Source: Mageeibacillus sp. UBA5442
GTDB lineage: Bacteria > Bacillota > Clostridia > Saccharofermentanales > DTU023
Length of the DNA: 10,671 bases
Assembly: GCA_002427475.1 (NCBI GenBank)
Contig: DIRG01000087.1
Location: forward strand, 1 to 10,671
Direction: 5' to 3'
Positions 1 to 6,321 of this stretch are shown piece by piece. Numbering within the stretch: position 1 is the stretch's first letter; every line of letters starts with the position of its first letter. The notes beneath the pieces were generated by a model that was not told the origin of the DNA, ran no database searches, and saw only the letters and a program-made list of their open reading frames with translations. A program made the position numbers and the translations under genes.

Positions 1-6
1 AGGAGG
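1..6 (+). promoter_or_regulatory. Ribosome binding site of kal
   Basis: AGGAGG lies five bases before the ATG at 12. The window starts exactly here, so the promoter and 5' leader of the operon are not visible. Confidence 0.85.
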
Positions 7-11
7 AAAAA

Positions 12-407
12 ATGGAAGAAGTAATGATTCGTTTGAGAATGAGCAACGCAGATGCTCACTATGGTGGAGGTCTAGTAGACGGAGCGCGCATAACGCAGTT
101 GTTCGGCGATATTGCCACCGAACTATTGATCTGTCGCGACGGAGATGAAGGTCTGTTTGTCGCTTACGATTCTGTTGAGTTCACGGCGCCGGTTGTTGCA
201 GGGGATTTCATCGAGGCGACGGGACGCATTGTCTCGGAGGGGAATACTTCCCGCAAGATGACTTTCGAAGCTTACAAAGTGATCCGCTCGCGTCCCGACA
301 TTTCCGATTCAGCTGCAGAGGTTTTGGAAAAGCCGATTCTAGTTTGTATGGCTAGCGGCACCTGTGTCGTGCCCGCTGACAGACAGCGCAATAACGAAGA
401 AGATTAG
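12..407 (+). CDS. kal: 3-aminobutyryl-CoA ammonia-lyase (Kal)
   Basis: This 131-residue protein is recognised as Kal, a small hotdog-fold enzyme that eliminates ammonia from L-3-aminobutyryl-CoA to give crotonyl-CoA, the last lysine-specific step of lysine fermentation. The N-terminal segment with AHYGGGLVDGAR (residues 15-26) and the helix region GDIATE (32-37) are family-like. They are followed by hotdog beta-strand segments around residues 55-73 (FTAPVVAGDFIEATG) and GNTSRKMTFEAYK (77-89). The ATG at 12 is preceded by AGGAGG at 1-6 with a 5-base spacer, which fixes the start over the in-frame ATG at 24. The length is what is expected for the family. The stop overlaps the purine-rich ribosome site of kce, so the two genes are cotranscribed. 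The protein should be cytosolic and has no signal peptide. Identification rests on recall of the family plus the very specific neighbourhood. Confidence 0.9.
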   Translation: MEEVMIRLRMSNADAHYGGGLVDGARITQLFGDIATELLICRDGDEGLFVAYDSVEFTAPVVAGDFIEATGRIVSEGNTSRKMTFEAYKVIRSRPDISDSAAEVLEKPILVCMASGTCVVPADRQRNNEED

Positions 408-418
408 AGGAGATTTTA

Positions 419-1261
419 ATGAGGAAAGAATTAGCCAACAAAGTTATTATCACTGCTGCCATCAGCGGTGCTGAAGTAACTCAAGAGATGAACCCCTCGG
501 TCCCGTATACAGTGGAAGAGTTTGTCCGCGAAGCCAAGTCGGCCTACGACGCCGGCGCTGCAGTTATTCATCTGCATGTGCGCGAAGATGACGGGACACC
601 TACTCAAGACCGGGATCGTTTTGCTGAAATCATTGATGCGATCAAGGCGGAGTGCACCGACGTTATTATCCAGCCTTCCACCGGTGGAGCGACCGGCATG
701 ACGGCGGACGAACGCCTGCAGCCGACCGAGCTCAAGCCGGAGATGGCCAGCCTAGACTGCGGCACCCTCAACTTCGGTGGCGACGAAATTTTCATCAACA
801 CCGAGAATATGATTATCGAATTTGCAGCCCGCATGCGCGAGCGCAACATTATGCCCGAGCTTGAGGTTTTTGATAAGAGCATGATCGACATGGCCATGCG
901 TTTACACAAAAAAGGTCATATTGACGCACCGCTGCACTTCAATTTGGTTCTAGGCGTTAACGGCGGCATCAGCGCCACACCGCGCGATCTCTTGTTTCTA
1001 GTCGAATCCTTGCCTGAGGGAGCCACGTTCACGGTGTCTGCAATGGGTCGTCATCAGCTGACATTGAATGTCATGAGCATGTTAATGGGCGGGCATGTCC
1101 GCACCGGTTTCGAAGACAACCTGATGCTAGATCGTGGAGTCATGGCAGAAAGCAACGGCATCTTAGTAGAACGCTTAGTCCGTATTGCGAAAGAACTTAA
1201 CTTGGAAATTGCTACACCGGACGAGGCCCGCGAGATCATGGGCTTGCCTGTTAAAAAATAA
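419..1261 (+). CDS. kce: 3-keto-5-aminohexanoate cleavage enzyme (Kce)
   Basis: Kce is a Zn-dependent Claisen-type enzyme of the BKACE (DUF849) family. It reacts 3-oxo-5-aminohexanoate with acetyl-CoA to give acetoacetate and 3-aminobutyryl-CoA. The 280-residue length is close to the usual size of about 275. Residues H51 and H53 in HLHVRED match the family's two metal-binding histidines, and E232 in RTGFEDN is placed as the third ligand. QPSTGG (85-90) and the segment around PLHFNLVLGVNGG (171-183) are typical of the family TIM barrel. The ATG at 419 follows GAGGAG at 407-412 (6-base spacer), which overlaps the kal stop codon. BKACE members use many beta-keto acids, but a location between kal and kdd makes the lysine role very likely. 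The product acetoacetate is the expected substrate of the CoA transferase encoded at 8800-10096. Confidence 0.93.
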   Translation: MRKELANKVIITAAISGAEVTQEMNPSVPYTVEEFVREAKSAYDAGAAVIHLHVREDDGTPTQDRDRFAEIIDAIKAECTDVIIQPSTGGATGMTADERLQPTELKPEMASLDCGTLNFGGDEIFINTENMIIEFAARMRERNIMPELEVFDKSMIDMAMRLHKKGHIDAPLHFNLVLGVNGGISATPRDLLFLVESLPEGATFTVSAMGRHQLTLNVMSMLMGGHVRTGFEDNLMLDRGVMAESNGILVERLVRIAKELNLEIATPDEAREIMGLPVKK

Positions 1262-1280
1262 TTAGGGGGACAGTAAATAT

Positions 1281-2315
1281 ATGGCAATGGGAAATAAGTA
1301 TGGCAGTCACCGTGTGATCGAGCCCAAAGGTTTGCTGCCGCAAGCGGCTCAGAAGATTGATAACAGCATGGAGATTTTTGACAACGAAATCCTGATCGAT
1401 GTCACAGCCTTGAATATCGACTCGGCCAGCTTTCACCAATTGTGGGACGAAGCGCAGGCGGACGAAGAAGCTTTGAAGGCAAAGATTATAGAGATAGTAA
1501 ATGAGCGTGGGAAGATGCAAAACCCGGTCACAGGGTCAGGCGGCATGCTGATGGGTGGGGTCGCCGAAATCGGTTCAGCTCTCGCCGGACGTGACCTAGC
1601 TGTGGGCGATCGCATCGCTACCTTGGTTTCGCTTTCCCTTACCCCTCTGAAGATTGAGGAAATCACCGCGGTGCATCCCGAGATCGAGCGGGTTGAGATC
1701 AAGGGTCAAGCCATTCTCTTCGAGAGTGGCATCTACGCGAAACTACCGAACGACATGAGCGAAAACCTGGCCCTAGCTGCCCTCGACGTCTGTGGTGCTC
1801 CTGCCCAGACGGCTCATATTGTCAACGCGAACGATTCCGTTCTCATCCTCGGTGCCGGCGGCAAAAGCGGTCTGCTCTGCGCCTACGAGGCCATGCGTCG
1901 CGTCGGCCCCTGCGGCAGAGTTGTCGGCATGAGCCGCAACGATCGTCCCCAGGCTACGCTTTTGGACAATAATCTCGTACATGAATTCTTCGTGGCAGAC
2001 GCCCGCAACCCGGTCGAAGTCATGGAGAGAGCACTAGCAGCCAACGGCGGCAAAGAATATGACGTCTGCATCAACGTGGTTAATATTGAAGGCAGCGAAA
2101 TGTCTTCAATCCTGCCCGTGCGTGAGGGAGGTCTGGTTTACTTCTTCAGCATGGCGACCAGCTTCACCCGTGCAGCTCTCGGAGCCGAAGGAATTGGCAA
2201 AGACCTCACCATGATGGTGGGCAACGGTTACAGCAAAAACCATGCTGAAATCACCTTGGACATCCTGCGTCAGAGTGATGCTCTGCGCAAAATTTTTGAG
2301 GAAAATTATTTATAG
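1281..2315 (+). CDS. kdd: L-erythro-3,5-diaminohexanoate dehydrogenase (Kdd)
   Basis: Kdd oxidatively deaminates 3,5-diaminohexanoate to 5-amino-3-oxohexanoate, using NAD(P)+ and releasing ammonia. The 344-residue protein has an N-terminal part rich in GMLMGGVAEIG-type glycine turns (88-98). A Rossmann domain follows, with VLILGAGGKSG at residues 187-197 as the dinucleotide loop and an MDR-like layout. The N-terminal pattern GNKYGSHRVIEPKGLLPQAA (4-23) is characteristic of the Kdd family as I remember it. The ATG at 1281 is favoured over the in-frame ATG at 1287 because AGGGGGA at 1264-1270 lies 10 bases upstream, already near the long end of useful spacing. The gap to kce is 19 bases, so they are in one operon. 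The stop codon is inside a 9-bp inverted repeat (2307-2330). Ordinary short-chain or zinc alcohol dehydrogenases are alternatives on fold alone, but context argues against them. Confidence 0.92.
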   Translation: MAMGNKYGSHRVIEPKGLLPQAAQKIDNSMEIFDNEILIDVTALNIDSASFHQLWDEAQADEEALKAKIIEIVNERGKMQNPVTGSGGMLMGGVAEIGSALAGRDLAVGDRIATLVSLSLTPLKIEEITAVHPEIERVEIKGQAILFESGIYAKLPNDMSENLALAALDVCGAPAQTAHIVNANDSVLILGAGGKSGLLCAYEAMRRVGPCGRVVGMSRNDRPQATLLDNNLVHEFFVADARNPVEVMERALAANGGKEYDVCINVVNIEGSEMSSILPVREGGLVYFFSMATSFTRAALGAEGIGKDLTMMVGNGYSKNHAEITLDILRQSDALRKIFEENYL

Positions 2316-2330
2316 AACGAACTATAAATA
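2307..2330 (+). repeat. 9-bp inverted repeat across the kdd stop codon
   Basis: The left arm 2307-2315 (TATTTATAG) and right arm 2322-2330 (CTATAAATA) are perfect reverse complements around a 6-base AACGAA loop. The left arm includes the TAG stop of kdd, and the right arm ends one base before the AAAGGA ribosome site of kamA (2332-2337). There is no T run after it, so it does not look like an intrinsic terminator. It could be a weak mRNA hairpin modulating kamA translation, a processing site or a protein-binding operator. With only two G-C pairs in nine, it may also be a chance A/T-rich palindrome. Confidence 0.5.
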
Positions 2331-2331
2331 G

Positions 2332-2337
2332 AAAGGA
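2332..2337 (+). promoter_or_regulatory. Ribosome binding site deciding the GTG start of kamA
   Basis: AAAGGA lies six bases before the GTG at 2344 and is the only purine-rich site near the start of the KamA frame. Confidence 0.7.
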
Positions 2338-2343
2338 CAGATT

Positions 2344-3639
2344 GTGAAAGCTGAAGATAAATATATTAATAAAGAAGATCAGCTCAGAAGACGGGAACTC
2401 TTCGCAGACGTTTCCGATGAACAGTGGAACGACTGGCACTGGCAGGTTCGCAATCGCATTACGACAGTAGAGGAGCTGCAAAAACACCTCCCCTTGGACG
2501 CAAAAGCGTCCGCAGGTGTGTATGAGGCCTTGGAACATTTCCGTATGGCAATTACACCTTATTACCTGACTTTAATCGATCCGGATGATCCTTACGATCC
2601 AGTGCGTCTACAAGCCGTGCCGCATCAGATGGAAGCAGTGCGCAAAGAAGAAGATCTGCTGGACCCCTTGGAGGAAGATGCTGATTCACCTGTTCCGGGG
2701 CTCACACATCGCTATCCCGATCGCGTGCTTTTTTTAATCACAGACATGTGCTCCATGTACTGCCGTCACTGCACCAGAAGGCGTCTGGCGGGACAAAAAG
2801 ACGGAGCGCGCAGCATCAGTGAGATTGACGCTTGCATCGATTACATCCGCAGCAAACCCATGATCCGTGACGTGGTGCTTTCCGGCGGTGACGCACTCCT
2901 GATGGATGAGGAGCGTCTGGAATATATCATTGCTAACTTGCGCGAGATCGATCATGTAGAAATCATTCGCCTCGGCACCCGCACTCCGGTGGTGATGCCT
3001 CAACGCATTACGCAAGAGCTCTGCGCTATGTTGAAGAAGTACCATCCCATTTGGCTTAACACCCACTTCAATCATCCGCAGGAAATTACTGAAGATAGTC
3101 GACGCGCCTGTGAACTCTTAAACAATTCCGGTATTCCGGTCAGCAACCAGTCCGTTCTGCTGCGCGGAGTTAACGATTGTGTTCACGTCCAACGCAAGCT
3201 GGTGAACGGGCTCGTCTACATTCGCGTCCGTCCCTATTACCTCTATCAGTGTGACCTCTCGCTGGGGATAAGCCATTTCCGCACTCCCGTCAGCAAAGGC
3301 ATCGAGATTATTGAGGCGCTACGCGGACACACTACGGGCTTTGCGGTGCCCACTTTTGTCGTGGACGCACCGGGCGGCGGTGGGAAGATTCCTGTCTCCC
3401 CTAATTATCAAATATCGCAAAATCCGGATCATATGGTCTTGCGCAATTACGAAGGCGTGATCACGAGCTATAAGGAACCGAGTGAGTATAGCGCCGACTG
3501 CCACTGTCCTGTGTGCAGCGGTGAAGAAAAAGTCGAGCACATCGGCGTCCTGCGCCTCTTGACGGGCCAGGATCTGAATATAGTTCCGCAAAAGCTGCTC
3601 CGGAAAGAAAAAATTGAGGAAGGCGTTAGATACGAGTAA
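2344..3639 (+). CDS. kamA: L-lysine 2,3-aminomutase (KamA)
   Basis: KamA is a radical SAM, [4Fe-4S]- and PLP-dependent enzyme that converts L-lysine to L-beta-lysine, the entry step of the pathway. The 431-residue protein carries CSMYCRHC with cluster cysteines C136, C140 and C143, the GGD motif (181-183), and PGGGGK with the PLP lysine at K348. Aligning by the constant offset of +11 to the Clostridium subterminale enzyme (numbering from memory), the substrate-binding aspartates fall on D304 and D341. The inter-subunit zinc ligands fall on C279 and C386/C388/C391 (CHCPVC). This full set separates it from the EpmB-type and glutamate 2,3-aminomutase relatives, which lack the lysine-specific context. 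It starts with GTG after AAAGGA. It ends in TAA directly abutting the GTG of kamB with no spacer. Oxygen sensitivity is expected. Confidence 0.96.
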   Translation: MKAEDKYINKEDQLRRRELFADVSDEQWNDWHWQVRNRITTVEELQKHLPLDAKASAGVYEALEHFRMAITPYYLTLIDPDDPYDPVRLQAVPHQMEAVRKEEDLLDPLEEDADSPVPGLTHRYPDRVLFLITDMCSMYCRHCTRRRLAGQKDGARSISEIDACIDYIRSKPMIRDVVLSGGDALLMDEERLEYIIANLREIDHVEIIRLGTRTPVVMPQRITQELCAMLKKYHPIWLNTHFNHPQEITEDSRRACELLNNSGIPVSNQSVLLRGVNDCVHVQRKLVNGLVYIRVRPYYLYQCDLSLGISHFRTPVSKGIEIIEALRGHTTGFAVPTFVVDAPGGGGKIPVSPNYQISQNPDHMVLRNYEGVITSYKEPSEYSADCHCPVCSGEEKVEHIGVLRLLTGQDLNIVPQKLLRKEKIEEGVRYE

Positions 3640-4707
3640 GTGAGGAAACCTTCTGCAGCCGAATTGATTGAACTGACGGGACTGGATGATTTAAACTCTC
3701 TGGCCATTATCGGTCTGTCCAAAAACGCCGGTAAAACCACGAGCTTAAATCATCTGATCCGAGCCTGGACTGAAGCAAAGCGCGAACGCGCCCTGGCTCT
3801 GACTTCTGTCGGTCGCGACGGCGAGGCGGAAGATCTCGTTTCGGGTATCTGCAAGCCCCGAATCTACCTGACAAAAGGCCATCTGTTAGCGACGTCAGTT
3901 GCTTCATTGAAGCGCTGTGACACTTTGATCGACATCAGGGAACTGAGCGGCATCCGCTCAGCTCTAGGTGAAATCGTCATCGGCAGAAGTCTGAGCGACG
4001 GCTATGTTGAGTTGGCTGGACCTGCCGTAGCTTCAGAGCTCAAGCAGTGCGAAAAGCTATTGCGCGCTGAAGAGCCCGACTGCCTGTTCATCGTGGATGG
4101 AGCGCTCTCGCGGCGCTCGCCTGCCGGCGGTGGAGTCACCGAAGCTGTGGTGCTCGCCGTCTCTTATGGACAATCGGCATCCGCCTCTGTCTTCTTGGAG
4201 CGAGTAGAGCACGCAGTCAAGCTGCTTAACTTGCCCGTGGTGGCGGCGACTGACGCCGAGCTAATCAAGGCCGAGATTGAGCGCGACGAAATGCTGCGCC
4301 TACTGGCTCTAGATAACGACGGTAATCAGGTGCGCGGTTTTCGGGCCGAGAGCCTCCTCGGTGAAAAGGGACGCTTGGCGGAATTTTATCGACTTAACGA
4401 TCGGCTCTTGTTTCTGCGCGGAGCTATCACGGAGCGGATCATGGCGGATCTACTGAAATTGAGTAATCTGGAGGGCTTGAAGGTCGTGGTGGAAGATGCC
4501 AGTCGGCTTTTTATAGGGAGAAAAACAATACGCCAGATCGATGCGGCCGGAATCGACTTAAAAGTACTCTATCCCCTGTCCTTACGGCTGATTACTTTTA
4601 ACCCGCATATGTCGGACGGATCTCCCGTTGACCATCCGGGGATTTTAGACGAACTGCGCAGAGTGTTGACGGTTCCTGTCTTGGATTTGGGGGCGGCATT
4701 GGTATGA
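3640..4707 (+). CDS. kamB: KamB, probable lysine 5,6-aminomutase reactivase subunit (P-loop protein)
   Basis: This 355-residue protein belongs to the KamB family found beside lysine 5,6-aminomutase genes. What can be seen is an N-terminal nucleotide-binding loop GLSKNAGKTT (residues 25-34) with the first glycine one residue further from GKT than in a standard Walker A. A conserved-looking TSVGRDGE (55-62) follows, then a Walker B-like hydrophobic strand CLFIVDGALSR (148-158, D153). The C-terminal half (about 190-355) has no motif I recognise. I recall the family name as a reactivase subunit for the B12 enzyme KamDE; that function is not visible in the sequence and is inferred from the P-loop and the neighbours. 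The GTG start follows the kamA TAA with zero spacing. The nearest good Shine-Dalgarno (GAGGAAGG, 3616-3623) is 16 bases away, so translation probably depends on reinitiation after kamA. Confidence 0.75.
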   Translation: MRKPSAAELIELTGLDDLNSLAIIGLSKNAGKTTSLNHLIRAWTEAKRERALALTSVGRDGEAEDLVSGICKPRIYLTKGHLLATSVASLKRCDTLIDIRELSGIRSALGEIVIGRSLSDGYVELAGPAVASELKQCEKLLRAEEPDCLFIVDGALSRRSPAGGGVTEAVVLAVSYGQSASASVFLERVEHAVKLLNLPVVAATDAELIKAEIERDEMLRLLALDNDGNQVRGFRAESLLGEKGRLAEFYRLNDRLLFLRGAITERIMADLLKLSNLEGLKVVVEDASRLFIGRKTIRQIDAAGIDLKVLYPLSLRLITFNPHMSDGSPVDHPGILDELRRVLTVPVLDLGAALV

Positions 4708-4736
4708 CGAAGACTAATGTGATTTCGCGAGGAGCT

Positions 4737-4742
4737 GGAGGG
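4737..4742 (+). promoter_or_regulatory. Ribosome binding site deciding the GTG start of kamC
   Basis: GGAGGG lies seven bases before the GTG at 4750. An in-frame TGA at 4720-4722 blocks longer starts, so the GTG is the first good candidate. The 42-base kamB-kamC gap (4708-4749) contains little besides this site. Confidence 0.8.
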
Positions 4743-4749
4743 CAAAACT

Positions 4750-6321
4750 GTGATTTGTACAGAAGCTGAAAAAAGGCAGCTAGGTATCGATCAGATTCTG
4801 GAAGCCTGCGTTTGCCGTTCGCCCCAGGGGCGTGCCCTTAAGGCGCGGCGGGAGTTTTTCTCAGCTGAAAAACGGGAGGACTTGCGCGAGGAATTCCAGG
4901 CTATCACTGCCATTCGCGACTCCCTGCGCGAACTTGCCTCCGACTGGCGTCAGATCGAAAGCATTCTAGGGCGTTTTCGCAATATTGAGGGAACAGTGCG
5001 CGGACTAGAACACGGTCGCCAGCTGGATGAAATCGAGCTCTTTGAACTCAAGCGCTGCTTCTCGCTATTGCGGCAGATCAATACTGCTGAGACGGCCCTC
5101 GCAGCCGCCGGCGTCAAGATTGAGGAGCAAACAGCTGCTGCAGATTTACTCAATCCTCCGGGTAGCGTGAGCAGAGGTTTTCACGTTTACAGTGCATACT
5201 CAAGCGAGCTCAGCGCGATCAGGAAGCAAAAACGTCGCTTGGAAACGCAGATTTTGTCTGCCGAGGGCGAAGATAGACAAAAGCTGCTCTCAGAGCGCTC
5301 TCTGCTAGTAACGGCAGAGCGGCAGGAGGAAGCCAAGCAAATCGGGCGTCTAGTTCGAGAGCTACAAACACACGTCGACCCCTTGCGTCGCAACCTGGCT
5401 GCCGTGGCTAGGCTGGATTTCCGCTTGGCCAAAGCGAGATTGGCGGAGAATTGGGCGGCGCCACTTCCCGAAATCAGCAATGCCGGAGAAGCTGCCTGCA
5501 TTGAAGGCGGCTGGCACCCTTTGCTACGCAGCAAGCTGGAGACTAAAGGAGTCGAGTTTACGCGCCAATCAATCCATCTAGAGCAGGGCTCAACCGTGAT
5601 CAGTGGCCTTAACATGGGTGGCAAGTCGGTTGCGCTGCAAACCTTTTTGCTCTGCCTCTATTTGCTGCAGCTGGGCTACTGCCCTCCTTGCGAGGCTATC
5701 AGCTCGCCTTTGTATGATTTTTTCATCTATATGGCAGAAAATCCCGGCAACGTAAGCTCCGGGCTCTCTTCTTTCGGCATGGAAGCCGCACGCTTGCGAG
5801 AATACTTCCGCCTGATCGACAAAGGACAAGCCCTGCTTGTTATGGACGAGCCCTGTCGTGGTACGAATCCGCACGAGGCCACGGCCATTGTTCGCGCGAT
5901 CTGCCAGATCTATAGCGACACGGATTCAACTTTATTGCTGGCGAGCCATTACGAGATCCCGCCGTCCAGAGCTGTTTACCATTATCAGATACGTGGCATG
6001 GGCGCTGTGACAGAAAAAGACGCAGCTCAGTTGAAACTCAATCTGGACAACATTGAAGCTAGTGGAAGTAGCGCAAAGAAAGAGAAACTTCCTACCGCCG
6101 CCTGCTCCTACACTAAGGAAGATCTGGAGGCGGTCAGGCGGATCAGTCAGCTGATGGATTATCGGCTGGTCAAGGTAGAAGACGAAGTGATCATGCCGGC
6201 AGGCGCCATCCGGATCGCCGAATTGATGGGAGTCGCCGAGGATGCGCTGGACGTAATGCGCCGAGAGTACTCAGAGCTGGAAGGCGAAGAAAAACAAATA
6301 ACAAATAACGAGGAGAATTAA
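4750..6321 (+). CDS. kamC: KamC, MutS-like ATPase, probable lysine 5,6-aminomutase reactivase
   Basis: This 523-residue protein ends in a MutS-family ATPase module but lacks the mismatch-recognition domain. Visible MutS signatures are GWHPLL (254-259) before the ATPase core, Walker A GLNMGGKS (286-293), the SxF-type signature segment GLSSFGMEA (338-346), Walker B LLVMDEPCRGTNP (362-374), and the histidine switch LASHYE (397-402). Residues about 40-230 are helix-rich and charged, with coiled-coil-like stretches around 155-235, resembling the lever/clamp region of MutS. Residues 450-523 form an extra C-terminal segment. MutS homologues of this kind are known companions of kamDE. Because the gene sits between kamB and kamD, a role in ATP-driven release of damaged cobalamin from KamDE is inferred rather than DNA repair. 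The stop overlaps the kamD start by one base (TAATG). Confidence 0.8.
   Translation: MICTEAEKRQLGIDQILEACVCRSPQGRALKARREFFSAEKREDLREEFQAITAIRDSLRELASDWRQIESILGRFRNIEGTVRGLEHGRQLDEIELFELKRCFSLLRQINTAETALAAAGVKIEEQTAAADLLNPPGSVSRGFHVYSAYSSELSAIRKQKRRLETQILSAEGEDRQKLLSERSLLVTAERQEEAKQIGRLVRELQTHVDPLRRNLAAVARLDFRLAKARLAENWAAPLPEISNAGEAACIEGGWHPLLRSKLETKGVEFTRQSIHLEQGSTVISGLNMGGKSVALQTFLLCLYLLQLGYCPPCEAISSPLYDFFIYMAENPGNVSSGLSSFGMEAARLREYFRLIDKGQALLVMDEPCRGTNPHEATAIVRAICQIYSDTDSTLLLASHYEIPPSRAVYHYQIRGMGAVTEKDAAQLKLNLDNIEASGSSAKKEKLPTAACSYTKEDLEAVRRISQLMDYRLVKVEDEVIMPAGAIRIAELMGVAEDALDVMRREYSELEGEEKQITNNEEN

Noticed and set aside
2291..2330. Possible promoter before kamA (TTGAGG at 2296, TATAAA at 2323)
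   Set aside because: The spacer is 21 bases, too long for a sigma-70 promoter, and the TATAAA is explained by the inverted repeat.
4704..4769. Short ATG frame overlapping the kamB stop as ATGA (21 codons, ending in TGA)
   Set aside because: It encodes no recognisable peptide and is in a different frame from kamC. The GGAGGG site and the family-like N terminus support the GTG at 4750 instead.
5187..5624. 145-residue minus-strand open frame inside kamC
   Set aside because: It is serine/arginine/leucine-rich low-complexity translation opposite a clear MutS-like ATPase gene, with no motif.
4750..6321. KamC as a DNA mismatch repair or MutS2 protein
   Set aside because: No mismatch-recognition domain or Smr nuclease domain is present, and it is embedded between kamB and kamD.
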